A DNA stretch of 64,000 nt from Sphaerulina vaccinii (lineage: Eukaryota; Ascomycota; Dothideomycetes; Mycosphaerellales; Mycosphaerellaceae). Position numbers and translations under genes: made by a program. Below are positions 54,089 through 64,000 of this stretch, piece after piece (position 1 is the stretch's first letter; each line of letters begins with the position of its first letter). The notes beneath the pieces were generated by a model. It saw only the letters and a program-made list of their open reading frames with translations, did not search any database and had not been told where the DNA came from. The stretch is from the NCBI GenBank assembly GCA_022570795.1, contig JAKUDP010000014.1:806001-870000 (forward strand), written 5' to 3'.

Positions 54089-55928
54089 ATGCAGCAGCAC
54101 CAGCAGCACCAGCCGCAGCCACAGCCGAGCATGGAAAGCCATCCTTCAGAAGCTCCGCTGAACTTGCCTCCCATACAATACGCTGGGCTGCAGGCCACGC
54201 AGTCGTATGGCGCTCCAATGCCTCCTCAGCAGCAGCAACAGCAGCAGCAGCACGCGCCGCCGTACCCGCCACAACAGTATCAACAGTACCAGCCGCCTGC
54301 GCCGATGCCCTCGAATGTCGCGACCAACGGGCAGAACCCAGTGATGCGCTTCCCTCTCCCGCCGCAGCCTGCGCTCGATGCGCGGCAGATGTCAGGCGGC
54401 CGACACAAGAAAGAGATCAAGAGACGCACGAAGACAGGCTGTCTGACTTGTCGCAAGCGGCGTATAAAGGTGAGCGCGATGCGATGCTGCTTTGGTGTGT
54501 TGTTGTGGTGTCCTTGCACGAGATGCGAGGTCGTCGCGTCTGCGGCCATAAGCGAGGACCTAAAAACAAGCGACACCTTGTTCGAACACGACCGCGACCG
54601 ACGAATTTATACTGATTCTCACTTCTCTACCACAGTGTGACGAAGGCGTGCCTACGTGTCGCAACTGCCAAAAATCTAAGCGCGAGTGCCTGGGCTACGA
54701 CCCCATCTTCAAACAACAGCCCAGCCCAGCCAATATCCAGCCTGCACCCAGCATTCACAATACACCGTCTGCCTCTACCTCAGCAGTTCTTCCGCCAAAC
54801 GCATACGGCGCCCCACAGGCGTATCCAGGCACGGGAGGCACTTTCATCCAGGCTGCTGGTCTGCCTCACGGTGAGCAGGCTCACTTCGAATCTCACTACG
54901 GCAACGGCACTTCTCTAGACCCTGCACTGTCAACGAGTGGCGACCAGCCTCACCGCATGGCGCACCAGAACAACAACTATCCCAACACGCTGCAACCCAC
55001 ACGCAGAGGTAAGCATTGATCCGCCTCGTGCTCCACCGCTTGTGTTCCTGACGGTCTTGCAGTGCGACCAATACCTGTGGATGATCTCTTCTCGCTCAAT
55101 GATATGCCTCCACGCTACAACCTGCGCGAAGCACCTCCACCTGTGTCGCCAGCCAGTCAACAGGATCTGGAAACATTCTTCAAGTATCACTACGCTATTG
55201 GTCTCGACCGGCTGTTTGAAACTACCTGGTACTCACAACATGGCCTAGGGCAGCTGCACCGCGATGTGATCCTCCAGGATTTCGTGCTGCAATGTGTTGA
55301 ACAGTTCAAAGCACGAGAAGACGCGAACGGGAAGCAGACCCAGTCGCTAGAGGCGCGTCTGGTATGGTTGCTTGCGACGATGCCTCGCAACTTTCACCGC
55401 ATGATGAACGGTGCAGCAAATGATCCTATGCTGCAAGAACTACTCCCGCGTCTTGACGTGGTTGAGAACCTTCTCACAGGACAATATCTCGATCCCAGCC
55501 GAGTGAGTCCGCCACCACAACACCAGCCTCCAATGCCACCAGGTACCGACAGCTCGGCGGTAAATCAGAAGTTTAACGAACGATCTTTTTGGCACCATCT
55601 TGCGAGATTTGTTGCCATCCGCGACGATAATACGAATGTTCAGAGAGAAGTCGACGAAACTCTGACTACGCTACGTAACCTCCTGCACATGCTGGAGAAC
55701 CGCGATGTGCTCTACTCATTAGCTGTTGCACGGCATATCGGAGGACGAATGCCAGACTGGCACCCTCAGCGACATCTTGTCGCCTCTACGAATGATCCCA
55801 ACGATCCTGTGGGGAAACTTAGGGTGGCCCAACAGTTTGTCGAATCTGAAGACCAGAGAGGCACGACGCAAGTGATCCAGAGGGTGTGCTCTATGGCAAT
55901 CCGAGCTTGGATCTTACAGAAGCAATAG
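54089..55928 (+). CDS. Zn2Cys6 transcription factor, Moc3-like
   Basis: Three exons: 54089-54469, 54636-55008 and 55063-55928, giving 539 residues. Intron 1 (166 nt) falls inside the zinc cluster, between CRKRRIK and CDEGVPTC. The cluster has Cys118, 121, 128, 135, 138 and 145 (RRTKTGCLTCRKRRIKCDEG). The N-terminus is Gln/Pro/His-rich with a poly-Gln tract. The C-terminal half (about 255-539) is a well-ordered domain (DLETFFKYHYAIGLDRLFET, LARFVAIRDDN, LLHMLENRDVLYSLAVARHI) found in regulators related to S. pombe Moc3, which acts in sexual development and stress. Target genes are unknown. The start is the first Met (AATAATGC). Confidence 0.88.
54226..54252 (+). repeat. CAG/CAA trinucleotide tract coding poly-Gln
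   Basis: A run of CAG and CAA codons encodes eight or more consecutive glutamines in the N-terminus of the Moc3-like regulator, flanked by Pro/Tyr/Gln-rich sequence. Such tracts vary in length between strains. Confidence 0.8.
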
Positions 55929-56471
55929 GCCCATTGCACTTCACTTCTTGTTACTACTTCTCGGCTTTGTTCTGCCCAATATAGCAGGCACTTTGGCTCG
56001 CGACACTTTGGCTCGCGACACAGATAGCTCTGTGCTGGTGAGGCCAGTCACTTAAACAGCACTGTTTTTGATGCAGCAATCGTAGTCTTGAGCGCCGACT
56101 TTAGAAACAGCTCACGGATTCACAAGTAAGACAGCGCAATCATGAACAGGACAAGAAAGGAGAATGTTTCATGCTCAATAGCTCATGAACCATATTCCAC
56201 CCACTATGTAGCAGCGATTCTCACTGTAAGGCATGCAGCAGAACCACAGGCGCGAGCCCAACTGTCATCAACACCCTCGAAGAGTCTCCTGGATCTCTTC
56301 AACACTCCCGACCACAAAGGAGATGGATCTGCTACAATATGTCCTCCTGTTACAATGTTACATCGATAAGACAATTACAGCGGCCTGCAACCGCAATCTG
56401 CGCCGACCAGCCACCCAGCGTAAGTAATCATGAAACATCTACAAGCTGCAACCCCATGCGCAGAACACTCA
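55929..56471. other. Convergent 3' region with a 15-bp tandem duplication
   Basis: About 540 bp between the ends of the Moc3-like and HMG-box genes. It has a perfect tandem pair of CACTTTGGCTCGCGA at 55989-56003 and 56004-56018. No gene is supported. Confidence 0.55.
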
Positions 56472-57578
56472 TCAAGCAGTGGCTGCGACAGCGGCCTCCT
56501 TTGGAGCTGGCTCATGGCCAAACACGCGGGTATAATCTTCGGTATAGCGTTCTTGATCTTGTCGGAACAGTTGTTGGTATTTCTGTGAATCATTAGCCAA
56601 ATAGTACGCGTGGGAAGTCACTTCAGGGACGTACGCTCTTCTCGCTCTCGCTCAGGGCTTTCCACTCTTGGGCGATGAGCTTGGCACGCTCTCCGATCTT
56701 AATGTTGGCAAAGTCGCCACTGGCCTGGCGATTGATACTGAAGCTCAAGTAGGGAGTTGAAGGACGCTTCGGGCGGCGCTCGTCTTGCAACTCGACCCAC
56801 TTCGACTTCTGCGTGGGAAATTGGCGACGTAACTGGATACGGGCCAAGTTCGCGAGTCGAATCTGCTCTGGAGTATGCGACTCGATCCATCGCTTGTACT
56901 CTGCTTGAGAAGCCTCTCGATATGTGCGTAGAAGGTGATTGTAGTGCTGCATGAAGTGATCAATACATATATCCCATGAAGATCTGCTTGTGGCAATCTC
57001 ACCTCAATATCTGCTGGCGACATCTCCTTCCACTTCGCAGCAGCGTCTTTGACCTTTACAGTGGTCTTCTCTTCACTTCCAGATGTAGCCTTTGCTGATT
57101 CTGACCAGTATACCTGGTAAGCGGATTGGTATTTCGCCTGCTTCGGCGCATCTGGCAGGGCTGCAGTCTTCAAATCCTCCAACTTCGTCTTCTTCTTGTC
57201 AGTGGCCTTGCGCAGAGCAGCTCTCTGCTTCTTAGCAGCGTCTCGCGCAGCTTTCTTCTCTGCGGCAGCCTGTCGCTTCTCCACCTGTTCAGGAGTCAGA
57301 GCCCGTGGACTATAGGTACGCTTCTTCGCTGCGATCTTCTTCTCAGCTGCCGAGGTGCCATCTGCAGCTTTGGCCGCTGCCTTCTTGACAGCACGCTTCA
57401 CAGGCCGCGAGGGCTCTCCGACGACGCTCTTGGGCCGGCCTGGCGTCGCATAGGTCCTGATGGGTAACGCGAGGGGAAGGCGCACAGCAGCAGCAGCAGC
57501 ACGGTCTCGCGGTGCTGGGAGCAGCACATGTGGCACACGTGAGCGCGCAGGGAAGCGCAACAGCATCCGCTCGAGCAT
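56472..57578 (-). CDS. Mitochondrial two-HMG-box protein, Abf2/TFAM-like
   Basis: Three exons read leftwards: 57578-57003, 56946-56635 and 56582-56472, giving 332 residues. Introns are 56 and 52 nt. The start MLERMLLRFPARSRV begins a long basic, Ala/Arg-rich presequence ending near IRTYATPG. An in-frame Met 30 codons upstream is possible but gives a poorer presequence. A Lys/Ala-rich helix (residues about 70-135) follows. HMG box 1 spans splice 1 (KYQSAYQVYWSES...AAAKWKEMSPADIE-HYNHLLRTYREA). HMG box 2 spans splice 2 (RPSTPYLSFSINRQ...IAQEWKALSESEKS-KYQQLFRQDQERY). Fungal proteins of this layout package mitochondrial DNA into nucleoids. The role is inferred from architecture, as sequence is poorly conserved in this family. 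Confidence 0.87.
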
Positions 57579-57962
57579 TGCGGGTTCTGTGCTGGTGGTG
57601 GGGGATCTGGTGTACTGGTGGAGTGTGGTTGCGATCACTGTCTGTTTGTTGATGCTGAGCCTGTCCAAGCTGTCGCGTGTGTTGCGCTAAGGAGGTAGCT
57701 CAAAACTTTGATTTTCTTGCAACACCATCACCAACATCAATCCTCCCACACCCCGCAGCGTGCCACCGACGACGCCTGCACTACATCAGACTGGCGATCG
57801 AAACACTCACACCAGGTAAGGCACCGCGAGCAGAAGCGCGACGGCAGCGAAAGCGACAGGGCAGTGAAATCTAGGAGAATTGGACGTTGGGCGGCGGCGA
57901 GGACTGGACGTGGGCAATAGACGCTGTGCGGGTACGACGGACGAACCTCTTTCGGCCATCGA
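57579..57962. promoter_or_regulatory. Divergent upstream region of the HMG-box and PRP5 genes
   Basis: 384 bp between divergent starts serve both genes. Short frames here have no family signature, and no element was assigned. Confidence 0.4.
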
Positions 57963-60900
57963 ATGGCCCGCTCACGAGAACGTAGTAGGGGCGAATACAC
58001 GCGCGACCGTCGCGACGACCGCGAGCGATATCGTGATCGTAGCCGAGAAGTGAGTGACTTCAGATACTTGATGAGAGAGCACAAGCTGACCTCTGTTCAG
58101 CGCCACCGCGATGACCGTGAGCGCGATCGACCTCGAGACCGTGAGCGTGACCGGGACCGAGACAGAAGAGACAGAGATCGGGACCGTGATCGAGGTGATG
58201 GACGACACCGCGATGGGTACACTCGTCGAGGAGAACCGACAGGCCGCGATCGCTCGAGGGATCGCTCAGACTATGGCAGGCGACAGCAATCCTCGGTGAG
58301 AGATCATCATCATGGAGAGAGTAGACGTCGGTCACGTGAAGGCGACGATACGCACGGTAACGACGACAGGGAACGCAAGCGCATCAGAACCTCTTCTCCT
58401 CGAGGTAGCCAGGTATGTATCCATGGTTCGAAACCGACGCACAGTCTTAAGCTGACATTACAGTCTGCCTCACGACCCGGCACCGCCAACGGTGATGCTC
58501 GAAAGAATGGCTCTACAGCTGAAGATGAGGCCACGAAAAAGGCACAGGCTGAGAAGCTGGCCAAAGTCGAAGCCTGGAAAGCAAAGCAAGCTTTAAAGAG
58601 CAAGCAGGCAGCCGAGAAAAACTCTACTGCAACGACTACGTCTACATCGTCGACTGCTCCTCAGACCAAATTCGACCCGAAAGCGATCAAGAGGCAAACG
58701 GATAACAAGCTGAGAGGTGAAACCACGACTCTGGGAAGTGACGTTGCTATTCCGACTGCTGCTAATGTCAAAGCGCCGGGTGCTAGCAGCACATCTCTGC
58801 CAACTACGATCGCCTCTGGCGTGGTTGACGCTAAGATCACTGGATTTGGCTTGAATAAGGCATCGGCGAACGAGAGGCAGACCGAGAAGCCTGTGACCAC
58901 GAAAGCTGGAAACGCGCTGGGCGAAGAGGAGAGTGAGCAGCGGAAATTCAAGAAGCTTCCTGACCTGGCACTGGAGGCCGCCAATGGCACAGCTGTGCCT
59001 GAGAACGACGCCGAAGACCACGGAGATGACGATCATGACGACCTTCGCAGTGACGAGGAGGAGGCTGAAGCAGCGCGTGAGGCAGCACAAAAGCGTGCTG
59101 AAGAGGCACAGGCAGAGCAACAGGACGCCACAATGGTTGATGCTGGCAACTCTGGAGAAGCTGTGCCATTACCAGCGGAGTCTTCGGGTGCAATGGATGT
59201 AGATGAGGACATTGATCCTCTCGATGCCTTCATGAACAACCTGGAAGATCAACCTCGATCGCGCGGCCTAGCCCCACGAAACGCCCGTGAACCACAGCTG
59301 TTCGACGAAGACGAAGGACCTGGTCTTGTAGCTGTTGGTGATGATCCCGAAGACCTTCTTAGAGGCGGCGGAAAGCGAAACAAGAAGGAGATTCTGCCGG
59401 TCGACCACAGCAAGGTGGACTACGAGGACTTCGAAAAGAACTTCTACCGCGAATCTGTTGAGGTTGCTGAAATGTGGGAAGATGAGGTGGCGACGCTCCG
59501 GGCTGAACTGGACAACATCACCGTTCGAGGTTTAGATCAACCAAAACCCATCACGAAGTGGTCACAGTGCGGTTTTGGTGCACAAATCCTGGATGTCATC
59601 AAGACAAACAAATTCGAAGCACCCACCTCGATTCAATCGCAAGCATTGCCGGCGATCATGTCTGGCCGCGATACGATAGGCATTGCGAAGACAGGTTCGG
59701 GAAAGACGTTGGCCTTTACCTTACCCATGTTCAGACATATCAAGGACCAACGGCCCGTGGCAAATCTGGAAGGGCCGATAGGTCTGATCATGGCTCCTAC
59801 AAGAGAACTGGCTGTGCAAATCCATCGGGAGTGCAAGCCCTACCTCAAAGCACTCAACCTGCGTGGTGTCTGTGCCTACGGTGGTGCGCCAATTAAGGAT
59901 CAGATTGCTGAGCTGAAGCGTGGTGCCGAGGTCGTGGTCTGCACGCCTGGACGTCTGATCGATCTTCTCGCTGCGAACCAAGGGCGTGTCACTAATTTGC
60001 GGCGTGTGTCTTACGTGGTACTCGACGAGGCCGATCGAATGTTCGACATGGGCTTTGAACCACAGATCCAGCGAGTACTGGGCAACATACGACCAGATCG
60101 TCAAACTGTACTCTTCTCGGCAACCTTCCCAAAGAAGATGGAGTCTCTCGCTCGTAAAGCACTGACCAGGCCTATTGAAATCGTTGTCGGTGGTCGCAGT
60201 GTGGTTGCAGCGGAAATCACACAGATCATCGAAGTCAGGGCTGAAGACACCAAGTTCCGCCGCGTGCTTGAACTTCTCGGAAACTTGCACGAAGGTGATG
60301 AAGAGGCTCGATCTCTTATCTTCGTCGAGAGACAGGAAACTTCAGACCACATCTTCAAGGAGTTGAACAAGAAAGGCTACCCCAGCGTGTCTGTGCATGG
60401 AGGCCGAGAGCAGATTGATCGTGATCAGGCAATCCTGGACTTCAAGGCAGGGGCTGTCCCGATCATGGTTGCAACATCAGTGGCTGCCAGAGGTCTTGAT
60501 GTCAAGCAGCTGAAACTGGTCATCAACTACGACTCACCCAATCACGGCGAAGACTACGTTCATCGAGCTGGTCGAACTGGTCGCGCAGGCAATACCGGCA
60601 CTGCCATAACCTTCGTGGCTCCTGAGCAAGAACACTATGCCCCATTCTTGGCTCGCTGTCTGGAGGACAGTAAGCAAGAGGTGCCCGAGGAGCTCAAAGA
60701 AATGGCGGCTTCGCACAAGAAGAAGGTCGAAGCTGGTCAAGCTAGCAAGGCTGGATCTGGTTTTGGCGGACATGGTATCGAGAAACTTGATGCTGCTCGT
60801 GCAGCCGAGCGCGCGAGAGAGAAGAATCTTTACAAGACTGGCGACGAACCGGACGAAGAAGACGAGGGCAAGAAGGAGAAAGACAAGAAGGAAACTGAAG

Positions 60901-61508
60901 TGGAAGCTCTGGTCGCAAAGGCGGCAGGCAAGGTCACTGAACGCAGTACGCAACCTGAACAGGCCGCAGACAAGTCGCAGACTGCCAACGAAGGTATGCG
61001 CAGCGATCTCGCAGCACATCTGAGTAATGCGCTCAAGGTGCAGAAGACCGAGATCCCAGCTGCGAATGCTCCGGTGCTCAACGATCCTGTTGCCAGAGCT
61101 GCAGCAGCAGCCGCCGCCATCAATGGTCGTCTCGGCACAAAAGGAGCTAGTCGCGCTGGTGCGCCTCTCGACAACCGTGGTCCAGACGCAGGAGCATTCC
61201 ATTCTACGTTGGAGATCAACGACTTCCCTCAGAAAGCTCGCTGGGCCGTCACAAATCGGACGAATGTCGCCAAGATCCTCGAAGCCACTGGCACCTCAAT
61301 CACGTCCAAAGGCGAGTACTATGCCGCTGGCAAAGAGGTCGGCCCTACCGATCCGCCGAAGCTGTATATCCTTGTGGAAGGTGATACGGAGATTGCTGTG
61401 CAGTCCGCTATGCGAGAATTGTCCCGGCATCTGACTGAAGGTACTGTCCAAGCTCAAGAAGCGGAGGCTCGTGGAGGAACAGGTGGTGGACGCTACAAGG
61501 TTGTTTGA
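57963..61508 (+). CDS. PRP5: Spliceosomal DEAD-box RNA helicase Prp5
   Basis: Three exons: 57963-58049, 58101-58412 and 58464-61508, giving 1,147 residues. Prp5 remodels the U2 snRNP and proofreads the branch site before prespliceosome formation. The N-terminus is Arg/Asp/Glu-rich (RERDRPRDRERDRDRDRR). The Prp5-specific DPLD motif (EDIDPLDAFMNNL) is at about residue 382. The helicase core follows: Q motif near 520 (FEAPTSIQSQALP), Walker A AKTGSGKT near 540, PTRELA, DEAD near 654 (VLDEADRMFDMGF), SAT near 684, and HRAGRTGRAG near 831. The C-terminus has a KH-like segment found in Prp5 relatives (WAVTNRTNVAKILEATGTSI). Both introns are 51 nt and stop-free in frame, so the gene also reads as one uninterrupted frame. 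Confidence 0.95.
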   Translation: MARSRERSRGEYTRDRRDDRERYRDRSREVSDFRYLMREHKLTSVQRHRDDRERDRPRDRERDRDRDRRDRDRDRDRGDGRHRDGYTRRGEPTGRDRSRDRSDYGRRQQSSVRDHHHGESRRRSREGDDTHGNDDRERKRIRTSSPRGSQVCIHGSKPTHSLKLTLQSASRPGTANGDARKNGSTAEDEATKKAQAEKLAKVEAWKAKQALKSKQAAEKNSTATTTSTSSTAPQTKFDPKAIKRQTDNKLRGETTTLGSDVAIPTAANVKAPGASSTSLPTTIASGVVDAKITGFGLNKASANERQTEKPVTTKAGNALGEEESEQRKFKKLPDLALEAANGTAVPENDAEDHGDDDHDDLRSDEEEAEAAREAAQKRAEEAQAEQQDATMVDAGNSGEAVPLPAESSGAMDVDEDIDPLDAFMNNLEDQPRSRGLAPRNAREPQLFDEDEGPGLVAVGDDPEDLLRGGGKRNKKEILPVDHSKVDYEDFEKNFYRESVEVAEMWEDEVATLRAELDNITVRGLDQPKPITKWSQCGFGAQILDVIKTNKFEAPTSIQSQALPAIMSGRDTIGIAKTGSGKTLAFTLPMFRHIKDQRPVANLEGPIGLIMAPTRELAVQIHRECKPYLKALNLRGVCAYGGAPIKDQIAELKRGAEVVVCTPGRLIDLLAANQGRVTNLRRVSYVVLDEADRMFDMGFEPQIQRVLGNIRPDRQTVLFSATFPKKMESLARKALTRPIEIVVGGRSVVAAEITQIIEVRAEDTKFRRVLELLGNLHEGDEEARSLIFVERQETSDHIFKELNKKGYPSVSVHGGREQIDRDQAILDFKAGAVPIMVATSVAARGLDVKQLKLVINYDSPNHGEDYVHRAGRTGRAGNTGTAITFVAPEQEHYAPFLARCLEDSKQEVPEELKEMAASHKKKVEAGQASKAGSGFGGHGIEKLDAARAAERAREKNLYKTGDEPDEEDEGKKEKDKKETEVEALVAKAAGKVTERSTQPEQAADKSQTANEGMRSDLAAHLSNALKVQKTEIPAANAPVLNDPVARAAAAAAAINGRLGTKGASRAGAPLDNRGPDAGAFHSTLEINDFPQKARWAVTNRTNVAKILEATGTSITSKGEYYAAGKEVGPTDPPKLYILVEGDTEIAVQSAMRELSRHLTEGTVQAQEAEARGGTGGGRYKVV

Positions 61509-61819
61509 TCACTTGCACCTAATGAACTTGGGACGAAATTCTTCAAGTGTACTATTGCGGCTCCTTGAATATCATGCAGCTTCAATGCCACTAGCTCTTT
61601 CATGCATGCATTTTCTACAATCTGTTGACGACAAATAGAATACCTGCACAATTCCCTGCCCGCTGCACGTCTGTTGATATCCCATAACTCCATCTCCAGT
61701 CTGCCGACCTGTTCCGCACATCAGCCCGGTTAAAGTAGCCAAAGTGATAAGAGACTGACCAGCGACATCAACTGAGCGCTGCAGCACTCATAGCAACATT
61801 CACAGAAGCCGTCGAACAG
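61509..61819. other. Convergent 3' region
   Basis: About 310 bp between the ends of PRP5 and the next gene. Nothing else seen. Confidence 0.4.
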
Positions 61820-62710
61820 TTATGTGTATTCCTTATGCTCAAACTCAAGCTTACCGGAACGGTAGCTGACCTGCCTGTTGCTCACTTGCCTGTCGCTCTG
61901 CGCAGTATAGTAGCTGCTGCTCGACATCGACGCAGGCTCAGCCAGAAAATCCAGAGCTGATTGATCCAGCCTTCGCTGTATTGTACTTTCAGTAGACCCG
62001 CTCCAATGTCTTGAGTGCACACTCTTCTGCTGTGAGTGTACTCTGTCGTGAAGCTGCATCGACTGCACTTCAGAGAGCGACGGCTGGCGGGGCAGAACAC
62101 TGCGATAGGACAGACCATGTGGATCCGAAGCCGCAGTTTCAGTACTGCGAAGTGGCTCTACTTCCGTTGCGCTTGGCGATCTAGAGTACATGGACTGGCT
62201 GCTGACCATAAGACGGCGCATTGGCTCTCTCTTCGTCCCGCTCGGCGATCTAGAGTAGATGGATGACCTGCTGATAACTGGTCGGCCTGGTCTATCAAGG
62301 ATGCCGGAGCGCGGAGTAGCTCGACTGGAGTCCCCCAATCCATGCTTTCCGTTGTCGCTCGCTCCACGAAAGGCGATAGATCCAGTCATATCGAGCACGT
62401 CAGTAGACGTCAACGCATGTGCATCCTGACTGTAGTGGCTCTCCGAGAGTCGATCGAGTTCTTGCCTCAAAGTTCTTGTGCTCTTCTTGCTCATCTTGAG
62501 CTTGATCTTGTCTGCGATGCGAGGACTTTTCATGATGAAGTCTACTGGTGACAACAAGAGCCTCCGACCGGTCATGGCATGCGGGTGATGTTGAGGCAAG
62601 AAGCCCTGCGTAAATGTGCCATCGAGTGTTATTGGAGGGCGACAGGGCTCTGGTGTGTCGTTCGATCGCTCAGTTGATCGCTGGTACGGGCAGCATATAA
62701 GATGCGCCAT
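61820..62710 (-). CDS. Disordered Ser/Arg-rich protein, function unknown
   Basis: A single-exon frame of 296 residues from the Met at 62710 (AHLICCPYQRS); an upstream in-frame Met at 62779 adds 23 residues and is less likely. After a Pro/His-rich N-terminus, a basic segment (MKSPRIADKIKLKMSKKSTR) might bind membranes or nucleic acid. Much of the rest is Ser/Arg-rich with a short internal repeat (SSIYSRSPSGTKREPMR and QSMYSRSPSATEVEPLR). No domain is recognised. It could be a fungal-specific cell-cortex or nuclear protein, or a lower-confidence gene. Confidence 0.55.
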   Translation of the reverse strand: MAHLICCPYQRSTERSNDTPEPCRPPITLDGTFTQGFLPQHHPHAMTGRRLLLSPVDFIMKSPRIADKIKLKMSKKSTRTLRQELDRLSESHYSQDAHALTSTDVLDMTGSIAFRGASDNGKHGLGDSSRATPRSGILDRPGRPVISRSSIYSRSPSGTKREPMRRLMVSSQSMYSRSPSATEVEPLRSTETAASDPHGLSYRSVLPRQPSLSEVQSMQLHDRVHSQQKSVHSRHWSGSTESTIQRRLDQSALDFLAEPASMSSSSYYTAQSDRQVSNRQVSYRSGKLEFEHKEYT

Positions 62711-63024
62711 GGAGGGCGTTGATGGGACTTCGTGTGAGAATTTCAAGTAATGCGTTCTTGTTGTGTTAAGTTGTTGCAAGCTGCCACCTTAGAAGGGTTC
62801 CCTCCATGATTGAGCTTTTGCTAAGCGCCTGCTTGCTCAGCACCAGCTAGTAAGGTAGGCAAGGACGCGAGAGAACAAGAGACAAGAGCGATCTCACTAT
62901 ATCCATACCTAGTAAGAGCTCTACGTCTAAGTCCTGCCCATCACGAATCATACACTCTGCTTCAGATATACGCGTACCCTAGAGTCGTAAAACGTGCTGT
63001 CGACGTATATCGCATGATCACCAT

Positions 63025-64000
63025 TCACGATGATGAAGCTTTTGGTAGATCCAAATCCACCACATATGGTTCATTGACTGGTCTGTACAGCATTAGCTCC
63101 ACAACGAAGTGAAGAATGTGAATGCGTACCTGTAATCAACGTTCATGATGGCGGCATTGATGAACACGGTCTCCTGCCGGGGCTGCAGGGCTTCTTTGCT
63201 GTTGCTGGACAAGTCCTTCACGATGCCATAATGCTCATCAGTCGTAATTTGTCCTTGCATAATCGTGTCCCACTCCAAACCTGCACAAAAAGCACCCTCC
63301 TTCCAGGCCGATATAGAACTTGAGCTTGTAGCAACCCGATCTATGTCGGAGGACCTACGATCGACATTAGCACTTTGGTCCTGATGCAGGAATGAGACTG
63401 CGGTGTATCAACATACCACTCAATTTTCTCCGAACCATAACCTTCATGAATGTGGCCAAACACATGCAAAAGCGGCCGGCTCCTCATGACTGCGCGAAGG
63501 AGATGCGGACAGCCAACATTCTCGTTTGAGGTAGTCTTGTCCAGTATTGAAAAGGGAGGACCGTGAGTCACCAGCAGGTCGATAGGGGCAGTCGAGTCTA
63601 GAGAAGGCACCGGGTTCCTGGCTATGTTCTGGGCGTCTTCGAGAGAAGCTGAAGGAGGATTGAAGCGATCTTCGTTCCGCTGATATGCAAAGCCCCAGTC
63701 CATAAACTCGGGTGTATATGGTGATGCATAGATGCGAACCAATGCTTCGTTCGCCAGCCTAATTTCGTGTGTTCCCTCGTCGAGAAACGTGATACCATCG
63801 CGCTTCGCCTGGCTCCAGAGGTCGCGGGATTTGTCGTGAGCAGCTTGTGTTGTGTCTTCGGGGTGGGTTGAAACATATGCCTGATCCAGCGTATAGTCAT
63901 GATTTCCGGCGATGACTAGCTTGACTGGCGCATCGACCTGCGAGATCATGTGCAAAGCATCTTGGTACTGTGTATAACCGCCGGTCATGCTAAGGTCGCC
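63025..64000 (-). CDS. Calcineurin-like metallophosphoesterase, N-terminus cut by window edge
   Basis: Exons seen leftwards are 64000-63417 (partial), 63354-63130 and 63082-63025; at least 289 residues plus stop. The introns are 62 and 47 nt, with a GCTAATG branch-like site in the first and GTATGT/GTACGC donors. Conserved blocks are GDLSMTGG at the edge, VKLVIAGNHDYTLDQ (metal-binding Asn-His), LLVTHGPPFSILDK and the double-His motif VFGHIHEGYG, which together define this phosphoesterase fold. The first metal block (DxH) lies beyond the window. The C-terminus reads VDYRPVNEPYVVDLDLPK. Fungal relatives are usually called Ser/Thr phosphatase-like or ADPRibase/MPPED-like; the substrate is unknown. 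The right boundary truncates the gene. Confidence 0.88.

Overview
The window is nuclear DNA of a filamentous ascomycete, probably a Dothideomycete. The phylum-level call rests on many short spliceosomal introns (mostly 47-112 nt, GTRAGT-like donors, CTAAC/CTGAC-like branch sites, CAG/TAG acceptors), Zn2Cys6 transcription factors, and fungal proteins (Prp5, Sgt2, Tma20, uL2m, PMCA-type Ca2+ pump, cyclin B). The class-level call is inference only. Gene density is about one gene per 2.5 kb on both strands, with no operon logic. Exon boundaries below were derived by hand from splice signals and frame continuity.

Layout. 0-8 kb: a rhomboid protease (-), urease accessory GTPase UreG (+) and a large GAR/GAS2-domain protein (+). 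8-14 kb: a coiled-coil protein (+), a Y-family translesion polymerase with a C-terminal zinc finger (-), then a frame-broken gene relic (+). 14-21 kb: a disordered protein, a glycine-zipper protein, a cytochrome b561-like protein, and a single-chain fusion of succinyl-CoA ligase alpha with the C-terminal part of beta (all +). 21-32 kb: a calcium P-type ATPase (-), an F-box protein (-), Sgt2 (-) and Tma20 (+). 34-42.4 kb: a 1,929-residue repetitive Trp/Lys-rich protein (+) and a protein built from a tandemly duplicated exon pair (+). 42.4-44.4 kb: a gene-free stretch with minisatellites, a perfect 79-bp direct repeat and a split tRNA-like element with an RNA polymerase III terminator. 44.4-50 kb: a HIT hydrolase (-), mitochondrial ribosomal protein uL2m (-), and B-type cyclin (+) diverging from uL2m. 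50-64 kb: two Zn2Cys6 regulators (+), a mitochondrial two-HMG-box protein (-), the splicing helicase Prp5 (+), an unknown disordered protein (-) and a metallophosphoesterase cut by the right edge (-).

Most genes are housekeeping: translation, protein targeting, splicing, cell cycle, calcium handling and mitochondrial metabolism. The less ordinary content is the W/K-module giant protein, the duplicated-exon gene beside it, the succinyl-CoA ligase fusion, the repeat/tRNA-like island, the decayed gene at 12.9-13.9 kb, and several odd gene structures: a start-codon-only exon in SGT2, two stop-free 51-nt introns in PRP5, and an open in-frame extension after a TGA. No toxin, virus, CRISPR array or intact transposon was recognised.
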